The translations under genes were made by a program, and so were the position numbers. Positions 10,885 to 22,570 of a stretch of 64,000 nt of DNA are shown here, piece after piece (within the stretch, counting starts at the first letter, position 1; every line of letters begins with the position of its first letter). Below the pieces are notes generated by a model. That model saw only the letters and a list, made by a program, of their open reading frames with translations. It searched no databases and was not told where the DNA came from. Origin of the DNA: Rosa chinensis (taxonomy: Eukaryota; Streptophyta; Magnoliopsida; Rosales; Rosaceae); the NCBI RefSeq assembly GCF_002994745.2, contig NC_037094.1:27626956-27690955 (forward strand). Reading direction: 5' to 3'.

Positions 10885-11510
10885 TCAACTGTTTTTTCAA
10901 GTGAAAAGTGGAAAAAGTGGCTTAGAGCAGTTATCTAGAGAGTTCACGGAAATCAGGTAATATCTTTGTCTAGTTTTAGATGCATGCCCATAATGCTTCA
11001 ATTCATTTATATTCTGTTGAGATGATCTTCACAGTTTCACGACATGGTATAAAAGTTCTTTGATAACATTGTGGTTCCAATTAATTATAATAGTTCAATT
11101 TTTTGCATTTTATATATATTCATTGTTTTCCTTCTTGATCATTACCTTGGCTTATGGTTGCTGTATTATTTCAAGAATTCATTTTAGCTCTAGTAACATG
11201 ACTTGGAAACTAGAATAAAATAGATCTTTATTTGCTTAGCTGTGGCTTTAAAATTTCCAACTTTTGTGTTTTCATTTTTTTTACACGAGCAATTATTGAG
11301 GTCCTGTTGCTTGTGATCTTTTTATGCTTGGATGGCTGTAAATGTTCAATCTGGCAAAATGTCTCTGTTTTTTGCAGGAAACTAGATTGAATTCTTCCTA
11401 ATTTTTTGTACTATGTGTACAGGCTGTGGTTGTAAGCATTGATTCTTGCAGAGTGTACATCAAAAATCAAAATGAAGTGAAGTTCAAGACCGTAAGAGTA
11501 ACAAACCCAG
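10885..11510 (+). pseudogene. HISN4: Captured HISN4 fragment (imidazole glycerol phosphate synthase hisHF)
   Basis: Two exon pieces are visible. The first ends at 10956 with nucleotides corresponding to the GKSSLEQISRVYGNQ segment of the plant enzyme; here it carries a stop and substitutions and still ends at a GT. The second, 11423-11510, encodes AVVVSIDSCRVYIKNQNEVK and FKTVRVTNPG between a good acceptor and a GTAAGG donor. This is the cyclase-domain region of the chloroplast bifunctional enzyme of histidine biosynthesis. Only a small part of the gene is present, and it is broken. The fragment follows the OB-fold fragment in the same orientation inside CACTA-1. Confidence 0.75.
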
Positions 11511-12469
11511 GTAAGGAGACAATTTCAATGTGATAGATTTTTCATTACACACAATGTGATAGATTTCTATTAGTTCTGATGTTCAAAATTAGGTACATGT
11601 ATAACTCTCTCCGTTTTGTCTCTAGTTTACTATTTTTTCTTGGTACATTGATATGGGTGTGTCTTCTATGGTTGTTGACAACTTAATAAATCATACTGAA
11701 CTGGAATCACTCAAAAATAATATTTCTACATTCAGTTATGAATTTCTGAACTTAATTTGTTAGTCAATTTTCTTATTTTTTAACCTAGGTACCCGTTTCC
11801 TTAAAACTATATCAATCCATTAATAACTTGAAATAGTTCCTTCTAAGCAATTTAAGTAGACAACTTAATGAATCAAATGGAACAAGTTGACTGTCCAATG
11901 TTTGCTGCCTAATAGCTCAGACAATTCTAAAGCGAGAAACTCACATTTTGTGGTACTATTTCTATTTTTTAAATATTTTTATATGTTGCTATTGTTCATG
12001 TTATTTACTGCATGTTTTAGCTCTTACTTATTTTGCATTCTAACTTCTTTGTTTTTCATTTACAATAAGACAGTATTGCAACAGATTAAAGTGCACACTA
12101 TGACGAAGGTGGTACTGATGAAGATGTTGCTGATGAAGATGATGCAAACTTTAATGAGGACTTTTATTAGTACATATTGTTAGCTTCCTTGCTTAAGAGT
12201 GATTAGGTTATGAAGACCAGATTTTGAATATTTATCTTTATCTGAATATATATAAATGATTAACTATGTTTCTTCTAATGCAATTTTTTATGAACATTTA
12301 ATTGTCTCCTTTGTATGTTTAATAAAAAAATCATCTTCATTCATCTAACTCTTACAATCAGGTTGACAATTAAATTGAATGGGAGGAAAAGAAATTTGCT
12401 GACAAATTTCAAGGAATAAACCTTGTGAAAAAACATTTTTGACCACAATATTATTCTTGAAAATATTAG
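11511..12469. other. CACTA-1 interior with an unassigned acidic reading near 12096-12168
   Basis: Mostly intron-like AT-rich sequence. On the plus strand one frame reads YDEGGTDEDVADEDDANF and ends NEDFY-stop at about 12168. It resembles the acidic tail of some nuclear or chaperone protein but is too generic to name. It could be the 3' end of a third captured gene. Confidence 0.3.
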
Positions 12470-12850
12470 ATTATATTTTTCTGACAGAAAATATCAATTT
12501 CCGAGGAAAAGATGACCCTCGAAATTTATTCATTTTCGATGCTAAATAGTTGTCGGAATTAGATATTCTTATCTGAAATAGTTTTTTCCGACCACTACTA
12601 TTCGTCGGAAATAAGTCTTTGGAAAAAAATGGATTGGCTAGCAACCAATTTTTTCCTACAAGCAATGAACTATTTCCAACAAACATCTTTTGTCAGAAAT
12701 ACTATTTGTCGTCGTTGATGAGTGAGAATTTCCGACCATCGAAAAATTATTTACGACCACGTCTGGCTGTCGGAAATATATCTTTTTCTGAGGGTTGGTC
12801 GGAAAAAGACTATTTCCGATGATGTTTTTTCCAAGGACCACCGACAGCAC

Positions 12851-15800
12851 CTAGCTGTCGGAAATAGCTTTTTCTGACAGGGAAAGTGCCTTTTCCGACC
12901 AAACTCCACCCTTGGAAATGACTATCATTGTTGTAGTGATTTCTTTGCTAAAATCATCACTCTGTATCCTCTTTAGTTCATTTTCCACATCAACCATAGA
13001 AGGTCTCATGTCCGTCTCACTTTGCAGGCACCGAAACGCTAATTCCGCCACTGCATTGATCATTTTTCTTACCTTAAAGTCTGATTCATACCCCAGGGAT
13101 GGATCAACTAGCTCATGCAATGCATTTTTCTGAATCTTGTTGATAGCCATGTTCGACAAATTGATCTCCTGTCGATGCCTTGTGACATCAACAGCAGGCA
13201 AGGATGATATGAGTTCAACCAGGACCACACCGAAGCTATAGACATCACTCTTTGTAGTAAGCTGGTAGCATTGGTTATAATCAGGATCGACATAACCTGG
13301 AGTTCCTTGTGGAGCAGTTGATACATGGGTGACATCCATGGGAAAGAGACGAGATAGTCCAAAATCTGCTACTTTGACACAGAAATTGTTGTCGAGGAGA
13401 ATGTTAGTGGTTTTCACATCGCGGTGGATGATCTCAGACGCATGAAGATAGAACAATGCACTTGCAGTTTCTACGGCAATGTTGATTCGAGTATGCCATG
13501 GCAGTGCACCGGGTTTTGCTTTTCCACCGTGAAGATGATTAGCAAGAGTTCCATTGGGAACATATTCGTAGACAAGGAGGAGTTCACGGCTGTGACGAGA
13601 GGTGCATCCATAGAGTAAGACAAGGTTTTGGTGGCGTAGGCGAGCTAAAATCTCAATTTCATTCAGGAACTGCTCAACTCTCTTGCAATTGGTTTCATAT
13701 AGTCGCTTGACAGCAACTGCTCGCCCATCACGGATTCTTCCTGTTTAAGAAAACCATAATGAACGAGGTTCATATATTATAATGGTTAAAACACAACTTT
13801 GTGATCTTGAAGATAGAAAAGATGTTAAATATTAGTTTACCATAGTAAACAGTGCCAAAGCCTCCATCACCAAGTTTTTTAGATGAATCGAAATAGTTTG
13901 TTGCTTGTTCAAGTTCCTTGTAAGTGAAGACATGAACTCCAGGGTATGCACTTCCCTTCTTAGTATCACTTCTAGAATAGATTTTAGAATAGATGCTTCG
14001 AGATGCATTGGATGATGGACCATCTCGATTTCTGTTGCGGCGTCGCCGTATAAAGAAAATGAAGCACATTACAGCTATAGTTCCAATAAGCGAGCAAAGA
14101 CCTGAAGAGAAAATGGCGAGCTCACTCTAAGAAGTAGCAAACTTGCAATTAAGATCATATGAGCTTGGAGAACATTAAACAGCTGAAGAATAAAGGGATT
14201 GCGGATATTACCTACGACATCCTTCAATATCCAGTTGAACTTAGGGCCTGCAAATCAATCAAAGAAGCAGCATTCTAAGAATATAAGTATACAAACCTTA
14301 AATAAAAGTATGAATATAGGCCTTGAAGATATCCACTCTCATCCATGCTACAGAAAAAGTACTACTAGATGTCCACTCTCATCCACTCACACATCACAAC
14401 TCTGATTGCTTCAAAACTTTTTCCACTTCTTCCGTTGCATTGTCTGGCATAACATCAAAGCCCTCCCAAAAAATGGGGACTCGGATTTTGAGAGAACATG
14501 TGGGTCGGCCCGGAACATCAACCCTTGAGAGAGAATCATCCACGTAGTATGCAATATCCTTGGATGTGCCGTCTATTTTGCAGGTAAAATTGTTGGGTAC
14601 GGATTGGTCGAGTTGAGGGAGGCAGCCTTAGTACAAGGTGAGGTTACGAACAGTTTGGACATAAGAGAAACGGTTGTAGCCGAGAGTGGTGTTGACGATC
14701 GAGGTGCTCAGTACAAGGACTATCCCAGAGGTCGGAGTGAGTGATTGTTATGGTGTGAAAAAGCTCTTGGCTGTTGAGGTTGGATACATGGAAATCTAGC
14801 TCTTCAATTATTATGTGAGGGAGTTGAGTTTCGTCTTCGCAGTTGGTGAGTTCGAAGCCTAAGCGACCGCTCTCTTTCGGGCGATTGGGTCGCCCCCAGA
14901 AAGGGTGGGATATGTTTGTGAGGTTACCACAGATGAAAGATTGCTTGCACTGTTTGTATTGGGGAGGGTCTTCACAGTGAGCTGAGAATAAGAAGAAGAA
15001 GAGGATGAACAAGATGATGGGTGGTGATCATAGGAAGAGATGATAGTTAGGCATAGTCATTTGTGGAAGATTATGGAGAAAAGAGAAGGGTGAGACCATG
15101 AGCTAGCAGCTAAGATAGAGATGAGCTTCTTTTGATATTTAATTTGGGTGAATTCCCTATAATTTAGGTTCAAAATGACAAACTGAAAGCAATTGTGATG
15201 CAATATATAGTCGTAATTCGAGATTCAAACGTGCAGGCAGACTAATAATCTGGTTTGACGTCCAAGATAAGTAGGTGGAAAGGAAAGGTATAATTTTGAC
15301 TTCTACACATGCATTTTGTCTCGGAAATTTCCCATCGAGCTATATCTAATTGAGGCATGCATGCTATATATATTTTGTGTGCAACACACTTTACTGACCT
15401 CATTGACAGGCATGGGAGTCCCTTATTCTGTATGTTTATGTATGGAGGAGTAGGGCTGTATATGACTGGTACGTCAAGGGTCCATTGTTGACGTCCATTT
15501 GCAATTTGTTTAAAAATAAATAAAATAAAAGGTCTAAAAGCTATCATGTTCCAGTGTTCAACAACCATTGCAAAAAAAATATGTTCAACAAATTAATGTG
15601 CTAGGCAACTGAGGCAGCTAGCAGGCAAGAGGCATGACATATCACAAGTAAATCAGGATCGTTACAAATCTTGCCTGAACTAACCAACTAATACTATTTT
15701 AATAGAGGTTTCTATTATAACAATCAACATCTTGCTATTTATTTATTTTTTTGTTAATAATATTCTTTCGATCTGTCTCTATCTTTTTAGTCATCCCATG

Positions 15801-16771
15801 TATTTTGTAGATGTAAATTAAAATAGTATAGTTTTGTACATGTGAGATTATTATGAAACATGAAAATGACCTAGACATACCCAAGCCCAATGAACATACC
15901 CAAGCCCATCAATATGACCCAAACTAGAGCAGAAACCAAACAGAAGCCATACCAAAACTGGGCCCAAGCAGATTTTAAAGTTACGAAAGGATTAAGGAAC
16001 AAGGAGCATACCTTTCTTCCTGCATAGGCCATTGCCATATTTGCAGAAGCAGAGAATCTCATCAGCTTTAGTGGGGTTGTACCCACACAAACCACCACCA
16101 CTCTCACACGAAGCGCACTCCTTCGCCGTGGTCCAGTTAAGCACAAACCCCTGGTTCATAAGCCCTCCAAAAGCACCAGTCAACTCATCAATATAAAGCT
16201 CCTTACTCTTCATCACAGTCACCACCACATTCTCCTCACAACTTTCAGACCAATCAAACCCATCTGATTGCTCTCCCTTCATGATAACATAAGACTTTTT
16301 GGTACCCCATATTCCCAAGCAGATTATGGGAGGCTTAAAAGGATCAGGAAATGAAGTGCAGTTGAAGTAGAAGCTCAGGTTCACATCCAGTGGGGAATAA
16401 TCCAATGGGAGCGTGCCTACACTAACACTGTGTCTTGCCCTAGGGCATTGTTGATCGAAGATGTCGAGGTCAACAAGGGTCATGGTGGAATCAATAAAGT
16501 TTATGGCTTTCACATAGTAGGAGTCATTATTTGGGAGACTTAGTATTGGCTCTCCGGACTCTGAGCAATTGAGACCAAAACCAGGGTAACCACAATATTG
16601 ATCGGCGGTGGAGTCTTCAATTTTCCAAAAAGGGTAGTGAAAATCAGGGCCATTACCACAATTGTATATGGGGCAATTTTTTGTGGGTATAAAGTCGGCT
16701 TTGCTTCCATGGAAGTTGAATAACAAGAGTGAAAGAAGAGCTGCAAGGAGGTGAGAGATAGGTGATGACAT
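12851..16771 (-). CDS. LRK10L: LRK10L1-type receptor-like kinase with a transposon-derived C-terminus
   Basis: Exons on the minus strand are 16771-16012, 14247-14212, 14101-13841 and 13740-12851. All junctions are GT..AG and keep phase 1, giving 648 residues. A signal peptide (about 1-25) precedes a cysteine-rich GUB_WAK_bind and WAK-associated ectodomain (about 30-250). The membrane segment is near 267-283, followed by basic RRRRNRNR. The Ser/Thr kinase shows LGDGGFGTVYYG, lysine 364 (AVAVK), HRD 458-460 and DFG 478-480. Activity is likely by motif, not tested. Residues 620-648 come from the end of CACTA-1, which cut off the native tail (now at 4699-4832). LRK10L proteins are plasma-membrane receptors of the wall-associated type; the ligand is unknown. 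The large first intron holds a second, decayed ectodomain. Confidence 0.8.
14400..15050 (-). pseudogene. Decayed LRK10L ectodomain exon inside the LRK10L intron
   Basis: Minus-strand translation gives a leader, then CKQSFICGNLTNISHPFWG, ESGRLGFELTNCEDETQLPH and, in a shifted frame, NTTLGYNRFSYVQTVRNLTL. This is a GUB_WAK_bind galacturonan-binding ectodomain. The likely start (ATG near 15050) meets a stop at codon 9. A one-base deletion near 14710 and a stop after LTLY follow, and the WAK-associated half degrades into stops by 14400. The copy lies between exon 1 (16771-16012) and exon 2 (14247-14212) of the gene on the same strand. It looks like the first exon of a tandem duplicate whose remaining exons were lost or merged. 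Splicing in the live gene can skip it. Confidence 0.75.
15051..16011. other. Remainder of LRK10L intron 1
   Basis: AT-rich intron sequence between exon 1 (donor at 16011-16010) and the decayed ectodomain. No other feature is seen. Confidence 0.5.
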
Positions 16772-18257
16772 GGTATAGAATATTGTGTTGTTATGCTTTG
16801 GCTATGGTATGTGCCTAGTTTATAGGTAGACTTGATTGATGAGATTAGACTGTTGTGGAAATTTGTGTGGGAAGAGAATGAATCTTATGCATTCAAGTTG
16901 GTATACATCAGTAATGTTTATTAATTGTGATGTTGATGGGTTTTGTGATTATGCATTTTGAGGACTGACGTGGAGCTGGGACTCTTAAGTAGAGGTTAAA
17001 AGCTTGGAAATATCCTCATGTATAAAGTGAGAAATTATGAAATGAGACTGATTGAGCTTAAAGAGGATTATATACACCGACAGTGCAAGTGCACTGTATA
17101 TTATTTTAATCTCTAAAAAAATAACAGTCAATCATCTAATTCACTTATTTATATATTTTAATATCAAAAAAATTACATCCATTCATATTGTAAGTACTCA
17201 TGCACTGACGGTGCATGAAATACACTCCCCTCAAAGACTAGAGACTAAGACTTGAAGACTTTTGAGTCATGAGTCATTGTAGATTAGGCAACATATTATA
17301 TCAGCTTCAAGAGAGATTATTCAGAGCACCGCCGTGCACTTGCACCAACATAAATGAATGGTTAGATTGCATTAAATACACTTTTTGTTTATTAAAAATA
17401 AAGTTGATAATAAATATCAAGGGTTGAGATTATTTTATAAGGATTGGGTCACTTATACCGTCGGTGCATAGAATAATTTCCACAGCTTCAATTGCATCAA
17501 TTGTATTAAAGGTGTGTCGCATTCATGTTCAGTTGATTAGTTTACTTAATTTTCTGTCATTAGTGCATTGCTCGAGTCCTATTTTCTCCTTTAATAAGTG
17601 TTAAGACTTAAGAGTGTTGAGCTGAGAAATTAGGTACAGATCATGTCTGAATAATCAATGCGTTTGGTGACCTCTGAGTCAGAGACCGAGTCACGGCCCA
17701 TAGAATCTGTCAATTTTTTTTTTTTTTTAGAAATTGAGAATATGTCAATTTGATAGTTCATGCATGGTTTGGAGGTGTGAAACAGCCTCAACTTCTGTAC
17801 TTCTTTTGCTAAGGAGTTCTGTACTACTGTACTGTTAGTTTCTTGTGGCTTCAATCTTTAGCTAAAGTACTTTTCAGAAGTAGGGAAACTTCATTAGCTC
17901 AGAAATTGACTAAGAAGAGTAAGGCAAGACTTTGGAAGACTTGTATATATCATGTGGAAACAGAGAAATGTTTTGTTTCAATCTTTGAATATTGTCTGAG
18001 TGTGTATATTCAAATAACACAATTAGATAGTGTGAAATGAATTCAACTACGTTCAAATAGCTATTGTTTTGGGCTTGTAAGTAAATACAATGACAAAAAC
18101 CTGAAGAAAGAAACAGCTAGGAGTTAAGATGCCTGGTGTAAATAGACTGGAGCTCCTTTCCCACTTCATCCATTAGTTGAAATTGCCGGCCGAGAACTAA
18201 AATATGTAGTTATAATTGACGGGAGGGGCTCCAAGAGAATGGGGAGGTATTCTCATG
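16772..18257. other. Upstream region of the LRK10L gene, with possible MITEs
   Basis: Contains the presumed promoter and no coding frame. Two stretches, about 17075-17222 and 17325-17480, are bounded by phrases such as CACCGACAGTGCA and GCACTGACGGTGCAT that pair as short inverted ends. They are plausibly two related MITEs, but borders and duplications are unclear. Confidence 0.4.
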
Positions 18258-18467
18258 GTTAGCGGAATTAGCATCAGACTCTTATATAATTCAAGTATCC
18301 CTTGTGCTCTTGATAACATCGAAATTCTTTAATAATAGTGAGTGGATAATAAATTATGCACAGTTAGCAGAATTAGCATCAAACTCTTATATAATTCAAG
18401 TATCCCTTGTGCTCTTGATAACATCGAAATTTTTTAATAATAGTGAGTGGATAATAAATTATGCACA
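18258..18467. repeat. Direct tandem duplication, 105-bp unit, two copies
   Basis: The stretch starting GTTAGCGGAATTAGCATCA at 18258 is repeated with a few changes from 18363. The copies are about 97% alike by eye. It lies just upstream of the LINE. Confidence 0.85.
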
Positions 18468-18576
18468 TGCTACACCAATTTCTCATCAGGAGAGTCTCCC
18501 TCTCGACCCTAGCAAACCCTAGGCTCAAGTCTCTTCTGATCCTCCATCTGACGACATTCTCTGTCGTCTTTCCTCA

Positions 18577-18777
18577 ATGTTGCCTTTCAAGATCCTTGTA
18601 TGGAACTGCAGGGGCCTTAACAACACCGAAACACAGGATGCCCTTGTCAATCTCGTTCAACAGCGAAATCTTGGGATTATTTTCCTTTCAGAAACCCTAA
18701 CTTCGCCGGATCTTCTTTCTGATGTCAGGAGGATGTTGGGATTTTATGGCATTATCTGCTCTCCCTACACTGACGAC
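18577..18777 (+). pseudogene. LINE ORF2, endonuclease N-terminus
   Basis: From ATG at 18577 the frame gives KILVWNCRGLNN and later LGIIFLSET, the first two conserved blocks of the AP-endonuclease domain (WNCRG and the metal-binding glutamate of the SET block). The frame is open until CACTA-2 begins at 18778. Confidence 0.85.
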
Positions 18778-18780
18778 CAC

Positions 18781-19920
18781 TACTAGCAAAATAACAACAC
18801 ACACGGATTTACTGTAGTTAAAAGCCACAGATATCCGTGTGAAATAGAAATACTGATAGAAATCCGTGTGAAATGAGCATAATGGGGCCCACAATAATTT
18901 ATACAATAACAATATCAACGGAAATCTGTGTGAATAAACAACAGTCACAGATATCTGTGTAAAAACTAAAACATTTTCACACGGATATCTGTGTGAAAAA
19001 CAATTCACACGGATTTCTGTACGTATTATAAATTAGTTTATTTCGAAATCATTAATTTTTTATGTTATGTGAATTATGGAGGGACGAATTTCCGTTACAA
19101 TAAGTATTTGATACAGATTTCTGTGTGAAATGAGTAATACACACGGATTTCCGTGTGCAAATGTTGACACAGTAATTCGTGTGAAAAGCCAAAAAGGAGA
19201 CTACACACAGAAATCCGTGTGAATAAACAACAGTAACTGATGTCTGTGTAAAAACTAAAACCTTTTCACACGGATATCTGTGTGAAAATAACAATTAGCT
19301 ACAAAATTCCGTGTGAAAAAGTATAGGTGTATATCATTACTAGCAAAATAACAACACACACGGATTTACTGTAGTTAAAAGCCACAGATATCCGTGTGAA
19401 ATAGAAATACTGACAGAAATCCGTGTGAAATGAGCATAACGGATAGTGACACAATAATTTATACAATAACAATATCAACGGAAATCCGTGTGCATAAACA
19501 ACAGTCACAGATATCTGTGTAAAAACTAAAACATTTTCACACGGATATCTGTGTGAAAAACAATTCACACGGATTTCTGTACGTATTATAAATTAGTTTA
19601 TTTCGAAATCATTAATTTTTTATGTTATGTGAATTATGGAGGGACGGATTTCCGTTACAATAAGTATTTGATACAGATTTCTGTGTGAAATGAGTAATAC
19701 ACACGGATTTCCGTGTGAAAAAGTTGACACAGTAATCCGTGTCAAAAAGGAGACTACACACAGAAATCCGTGTGAATAAACAACAGTAACTTATGTCTGT
19801 GTAACAACAGTAACTGAATTTTGTATACAATTAGCTACAAAATTCCGTGTGAAAATAATAATTAGCTACAAACTTCCGTGTGAAAATAACAATTAGCTAC
19901 AAAATTCCGTGTGAAAAAAT
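18781..19920. repeat. Tandem duplication of the CACTA-2 terminal region (558-bp period)
   Basis: TACTAGCAAAATAACAACAC and the ~550 bp that follow, at 18781, recur from 19339 with small differences. The second copy starts TTACTAGC instead of CACTACTAGC, so the CACTA tip itself is lost and only the outer copy has a proper end. Confidence 0.85.
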
Positions 19921-19921
19921 A

Positions 19922-21480
19922 TAGGTGTATATAAGGTTGACCATTTATTTCATATAGAAATAACGGCGGATTGAGTTATTTTTTTTTACACAATACCTAT
20001 TAATACACTATAAATAGATGGGTAATGTCAAATTTATTGAATTTCAATTTTGATTTATTGGTTTGCACAACAATTCTTATATGTCTACTAATGTGGTATA
20101 ACTAGTTTATTAGTTGTAATGAAAAGTATACCTTCCATGAGCAACAATGTTGAGGAAATTGAATTTATCAAAATCGACCGTTGGATGTTGTCATGATTAG
20201 AATAAATAGTTATGAACAAAATTTCAGCAATTTTTGTTATCGTTTAGGTCGCGATCTACTAGATCATCCATGAATCCTAAATACCACATAAAACTAATAT
20301 GCTCATAACCGCTCATTCGCAACTTAGTTTTTCGATCTGTCAGCTCTCATACTCTCATGAATATGAGGTATACAAAATAATGTAAAAATTTTGTAAAATT
20401 TATCTCCTCGTGGTTTAACTCCCCTTAGGGAAGTATCAGTGTATATAAGGTTAACCACTTTATTTGATATTGAAATAATGGCTTTAATTTGAGTTAATTT
20501 TTTTACACCATACCTATTAATACGCTATAAATAGATGGGTAATGTCAAATTTATAAATTTTCAATTTTTATTTTTTGGATTGCACAAAATTCTTATATGT
20601 CTACTAATGTGGTATAACTAGTTTATTAGTTATAATGAAAAGTATACATTCCATAAGCAACAATGCGTAGGAAATAGATTTTATCAAAATCGACCGTTGG
20701 ATGTTATCATGATAAGAATAAATGGTTATTTTCAAAATTTCAGCTATTTTCGTCATCGTTTGGGTTTCGATCTAGTAGGTCAACCCTAAACCTTAAATAC
20801 TACATAAAACTAATATGCTCATAACCGCTCACTTGTAACTTATTTTTTTGATCTGTAAACTCTCATACTCTCATGTGTCAAAGCTATATCAACTAATGTA
20901 AAAATTTCTGGAATTTTATCTCCTCAAGGGTCGGCTCCCCTTAGGGAAGTAGATGTGTTTAAAGGGTTGACCGGTTTATTTCATGTCAAAATAATGGCGG
21001 ATCGGGTTAATTTTTTCACACAATACCTATTAATACGCTATAAATAGATAGGTAATGCCAAATTTATTGATTTCCAGTTTCGAGTATTTAGATCGAACGA
21101 AATCCTTATGTGCCTACCAATGTTGTTTAACTGGTTTATTAGTTATAATGAAAAGTATACATTCCATAAGCAACAATGCGTAGAAAATAGAGTTTATCAA
21201 AATCGACCGTAGGATGTTATCATGATAAGAATAAATGGTTGTGTTCAAAATTTCAGCTATTTTCGTCGTCGTTTGAGTTTCGATCTACTAGGTCAATCCT
21301 AAACCTTAAATAGTACATAAAACTAATATGCTCATAATCGCTCACTCATAACTTATTTTTTTGATCGGTAAACTCTCATGCTCTCATGTGTCGAAGCTAT
21401 ATCAACTAATGTAAAAATTTCTGAAATTTTATCTCCTCAAGGGTCGGCTTCCCTTAGGGAAGTAGAAGCGTTTAAAGGGT
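19922..21480. repeat. Satellite-like array: three copies of a ~514-bp unit in CACTA-2
   Basis: The phrase GTATATAAGGTTGACC at 19927 recurs at 20441 and, as GTGTTTAAAGGGTTGACC, at 20955, with the start of a fourth copy at 21468. Each unit also holds AATACGCTATAAATAGATGG-type and AAAATCGACCGTTGGATGTT-type phrases and ends in CTCCCCTTAGGGAAGTA. Divergence rises between copies. No coding frame. Confidence 0.85.
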
Positions 21481-22570
21481 TGACCGGTTTTTGGTACAGA
21501 CATCTGTGTGAAATGAGTAACACACACGGATATCTGTGTGAAATGTTAACACGGAAATCCGTGTGAAAAGAATCACGAGCTACAGAATTCCGTGTGAAAA
21601 CTCTATTAGCTACAGAATTCTGTTACAATAAGTTTTTAATACAGAATACTCTGTGAAATGAGCAACACACGAATATCTGTGTGAAATGTAGACACGGATA
21701 TCTGTGTCAAAAGAAAATTAGCTACTAAATTCCGTGTGAAAAAATAGAATAGAGACAGAATTCCGTGTAAACAATAATTAACATGACAGTTATATATTAC
21801 CGAGATAAATACACACGAATATCAGTGGTAAATATATATGTATCTCACACGGATTTCCGTGGTAAATTTTTCCCCGCTCACTTTTTTGGAACAAATTCAA
21901 TTTCCCTCCTCTAGTAGTATTACACACTGATTTCCGTGGATTACTGAGCTACATACACACGGATATCAGTAGCAAAGGTAAATGTATTTCACACGGATTT
22001 CCGTGAAAATTCCGCTTATAACCAGCAAATTGATCCAAATCTGAAGCATATCGATCCATGTCCTTCTCCCCCACCCCTAAAGCGTATCGATGTCCTTCTC
22101 CCCCAAATCGATTCAGCCTTATCTGAGGTCTGGAAGCGGTTGTAGGCAACAACAATTTGATATCTCCCCCAATTTCGAAGCGGTGTCTCCGCCCATTGCT
22201 GCCTCTCTCTGCCTCCCCTCTCTCTCATATCCCAGCTCCACTTCTCTGCCTCCCTCTCTCTCATCTCCAAATTGTTTTGGTTTAATGGAGGACAGAGGAA
22301 CTAGATCTGTTTTCTCTCTCCTCCGACACCCACTTCCGGTCACCACCGTGACTCACCTCCACCATCACAGACCTCACCGACCTCCGACGAGTTTAACGCT
22401 GCCTCGAGGAGTAAGTGTAGGTGAGCTGTAGTTGATGCCACTATATGCCAATAACAAGCTTGAACTCCTTCACAATTTTTTTTTTTAATAAGCATAATAT
22501 AGCATAAAATAGGTTTGGTTTGTAATTTGGTTGAGTTTAGTACAGCCGTGAAACTGCTTAATCATGTTGC

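Larger units (their letters stand above)
4836..12938. mobile_element. CACTA-1: non-autonomous CACTA (En/Spm) transposon, 8.1 kb, carrying gene fragments
   Basis: The left end is CACTACAACAAAAGTCCTC; the right end in reverse complement is CACTACAACAATGATAGTC. Both lead into CATTTCC. A 3-bp target-site duplication ATT lies at 4833-4835 and 12939-12941, as expected for CACTA elements. Subterminal regions (about 4850-5190 and 12470-12930) are packed with the short motif TTTCCGAC / GTCGGAAA in both orientations, the usual transposase-binding arrangement. I found no transposase frame. The interior holds a MITE, a SINE, fragments of two host genes and a solo LTR, listed separately. It is inserted in the last exon of a receptor kinase gene. 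Confidence 0.9.

Noticed and set aside
16012..16771. Exon 1 of LRK10L as a stand-alone soluble ectodomain gene
   Set aside because: Its donor phase matches the small exon at 14247-14212 and the membrane exon after it, so a complete receptor is the simpler reading.
18795..19920. Regularly repeated palindromes resembling a CRISPR array
   Set aside because: Spacing is irregular, the context is a plant nuclear transposon, and the motif lies within CACTA termini. These are subterminal transposase-binding repeats.
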